Made by a program: the position numbers and the translations under genes
In this document: one piece after another, positions 63,945 to 64,000 of the stretch
Layout: each line of letters starts with the position of its first letter
Numbering within the stretch: the stretch's first letter is position 1
DNA from: Marinobacter arenosus
GTDB taxonomy: Bacteria; Pseudomonadota; Gammaproteobacteria; Pseudomonadales; Oleiphilaceae
NCBI RefSeq assembly: GCF_019264345.1
Contig: NZ_JAHVAO010000001.1
Location: 3,038,001-3,102,000 of the forward strand
Reading direction: 5' to 3'
DNA length: 64,000 nt
The notes under the pieces: generated by a model
Databases searched by the model: none
What the model saw: only the letters and a program-made list of their open reading frames with translations
What the model was told of the DNA's origin: nothing

Positions 63945-64000
63945 ACTCGCGTCGTTGACCGAAGCGGTAACACGACTGGTACGTTTGTTCAGTTTTAGTG

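Overview
The window is about 60% GC, densely coded chromosomal DNA from a gammaproteobacterium. Gene content and order point to Marinobacter or a close relative. Three blocks follow the order known from Pseudomonas chromosomes: oxyR-recG-(deacylase/HDOD gene); pilU-pilT / yggS-proC-yggT and metX-metW-(DUF4426)-rdgB-hemW; and crc beside pyrE. FadL-type porins, a beta-oxidation acyl-CoA dehydrogenase and twitching motors fit a marine, lipid- or hydrocarbon-using lifestyle. The genus is an inference from memory of family and synteny; no search was run. I see no rRNA, tRNA, insertion sequence, prophage or CRISPR array.

Layout. 1-5 kb: the 3' end of a PlpD-type patatin/beta-barrel protein, a GntR regulator, and an araC-cardiolipin synthase pair. 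5.0-5.2 kb: a 30-residue ORF with a strong ribosome binding site and its own terminator. 5.3-14.6 kb: hydrolase, lactonase-like protein, thioesterase, oxidoreductase, Na+/H+ antiporter, tcdA, an acyl-CoA dehydrogenase and an SDR. 14.6-17.2 kb: a ChrR-type anti-sigma factor, its ECF sigma factor with a matching autoregulatory promoter, and a divergent AraC regulator. 17.2-20.5 kb: polyamine genes speA and speE. 20.5-22.4 kb: glnK-amtB behind a sigma-54-type promoter. 22.6-25.3 kb: ubiK, comM, trmB. 25.3-34.4 kb: hemW, rdgB, DUF4426, metW, metX, a bacterial dynamin, yggT, proC, yggS, all on the minus strand. 34.5-38.6 kb: pilT, pilU, a FadL porin and a small YRGQ-motif protein. 38.8-47.8 kb: polA, a DUF2782 protein, a lysine/alanine-tailed phasin-like protein, a DUF4124 protein, pyrE, crc, rph, yicC, gmk, rpoZ. 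47.9-56.0 kb: spoT, ridA, an epimerase-like protein, oxyR, recG and a YbaK-HDOD fusion. 56.4-64 kb: a DUF2489 protein, a molybdopterin oxidoreductase, a large Ig-like lipoprotein and its upstream FadL-type porin.

How the genes work together. Stress sensing recurs: OxyR for peroxide, RpoE/ChrR probably for singlet oxygen or organic peroxide, SpoT for starvation, GlnK-AmtB for nitrogen. Lipid handling is the second theme: two FadL-family porins, the porin-lipoprotein pair at the right edge, acyl-CoA dehydrogenase, thioesterase, cardiolipin synthase and patatin. The observations I would pursue first are the isolated 30-residue ORF, the FadL/Ig-lipoprotein operon (it resembles the AupA-AupB alkane-use pair as I remember it), the dynamin gene placed inside a conserved housekeeping cluster, and the strong terminator between rpoZ and spoT.
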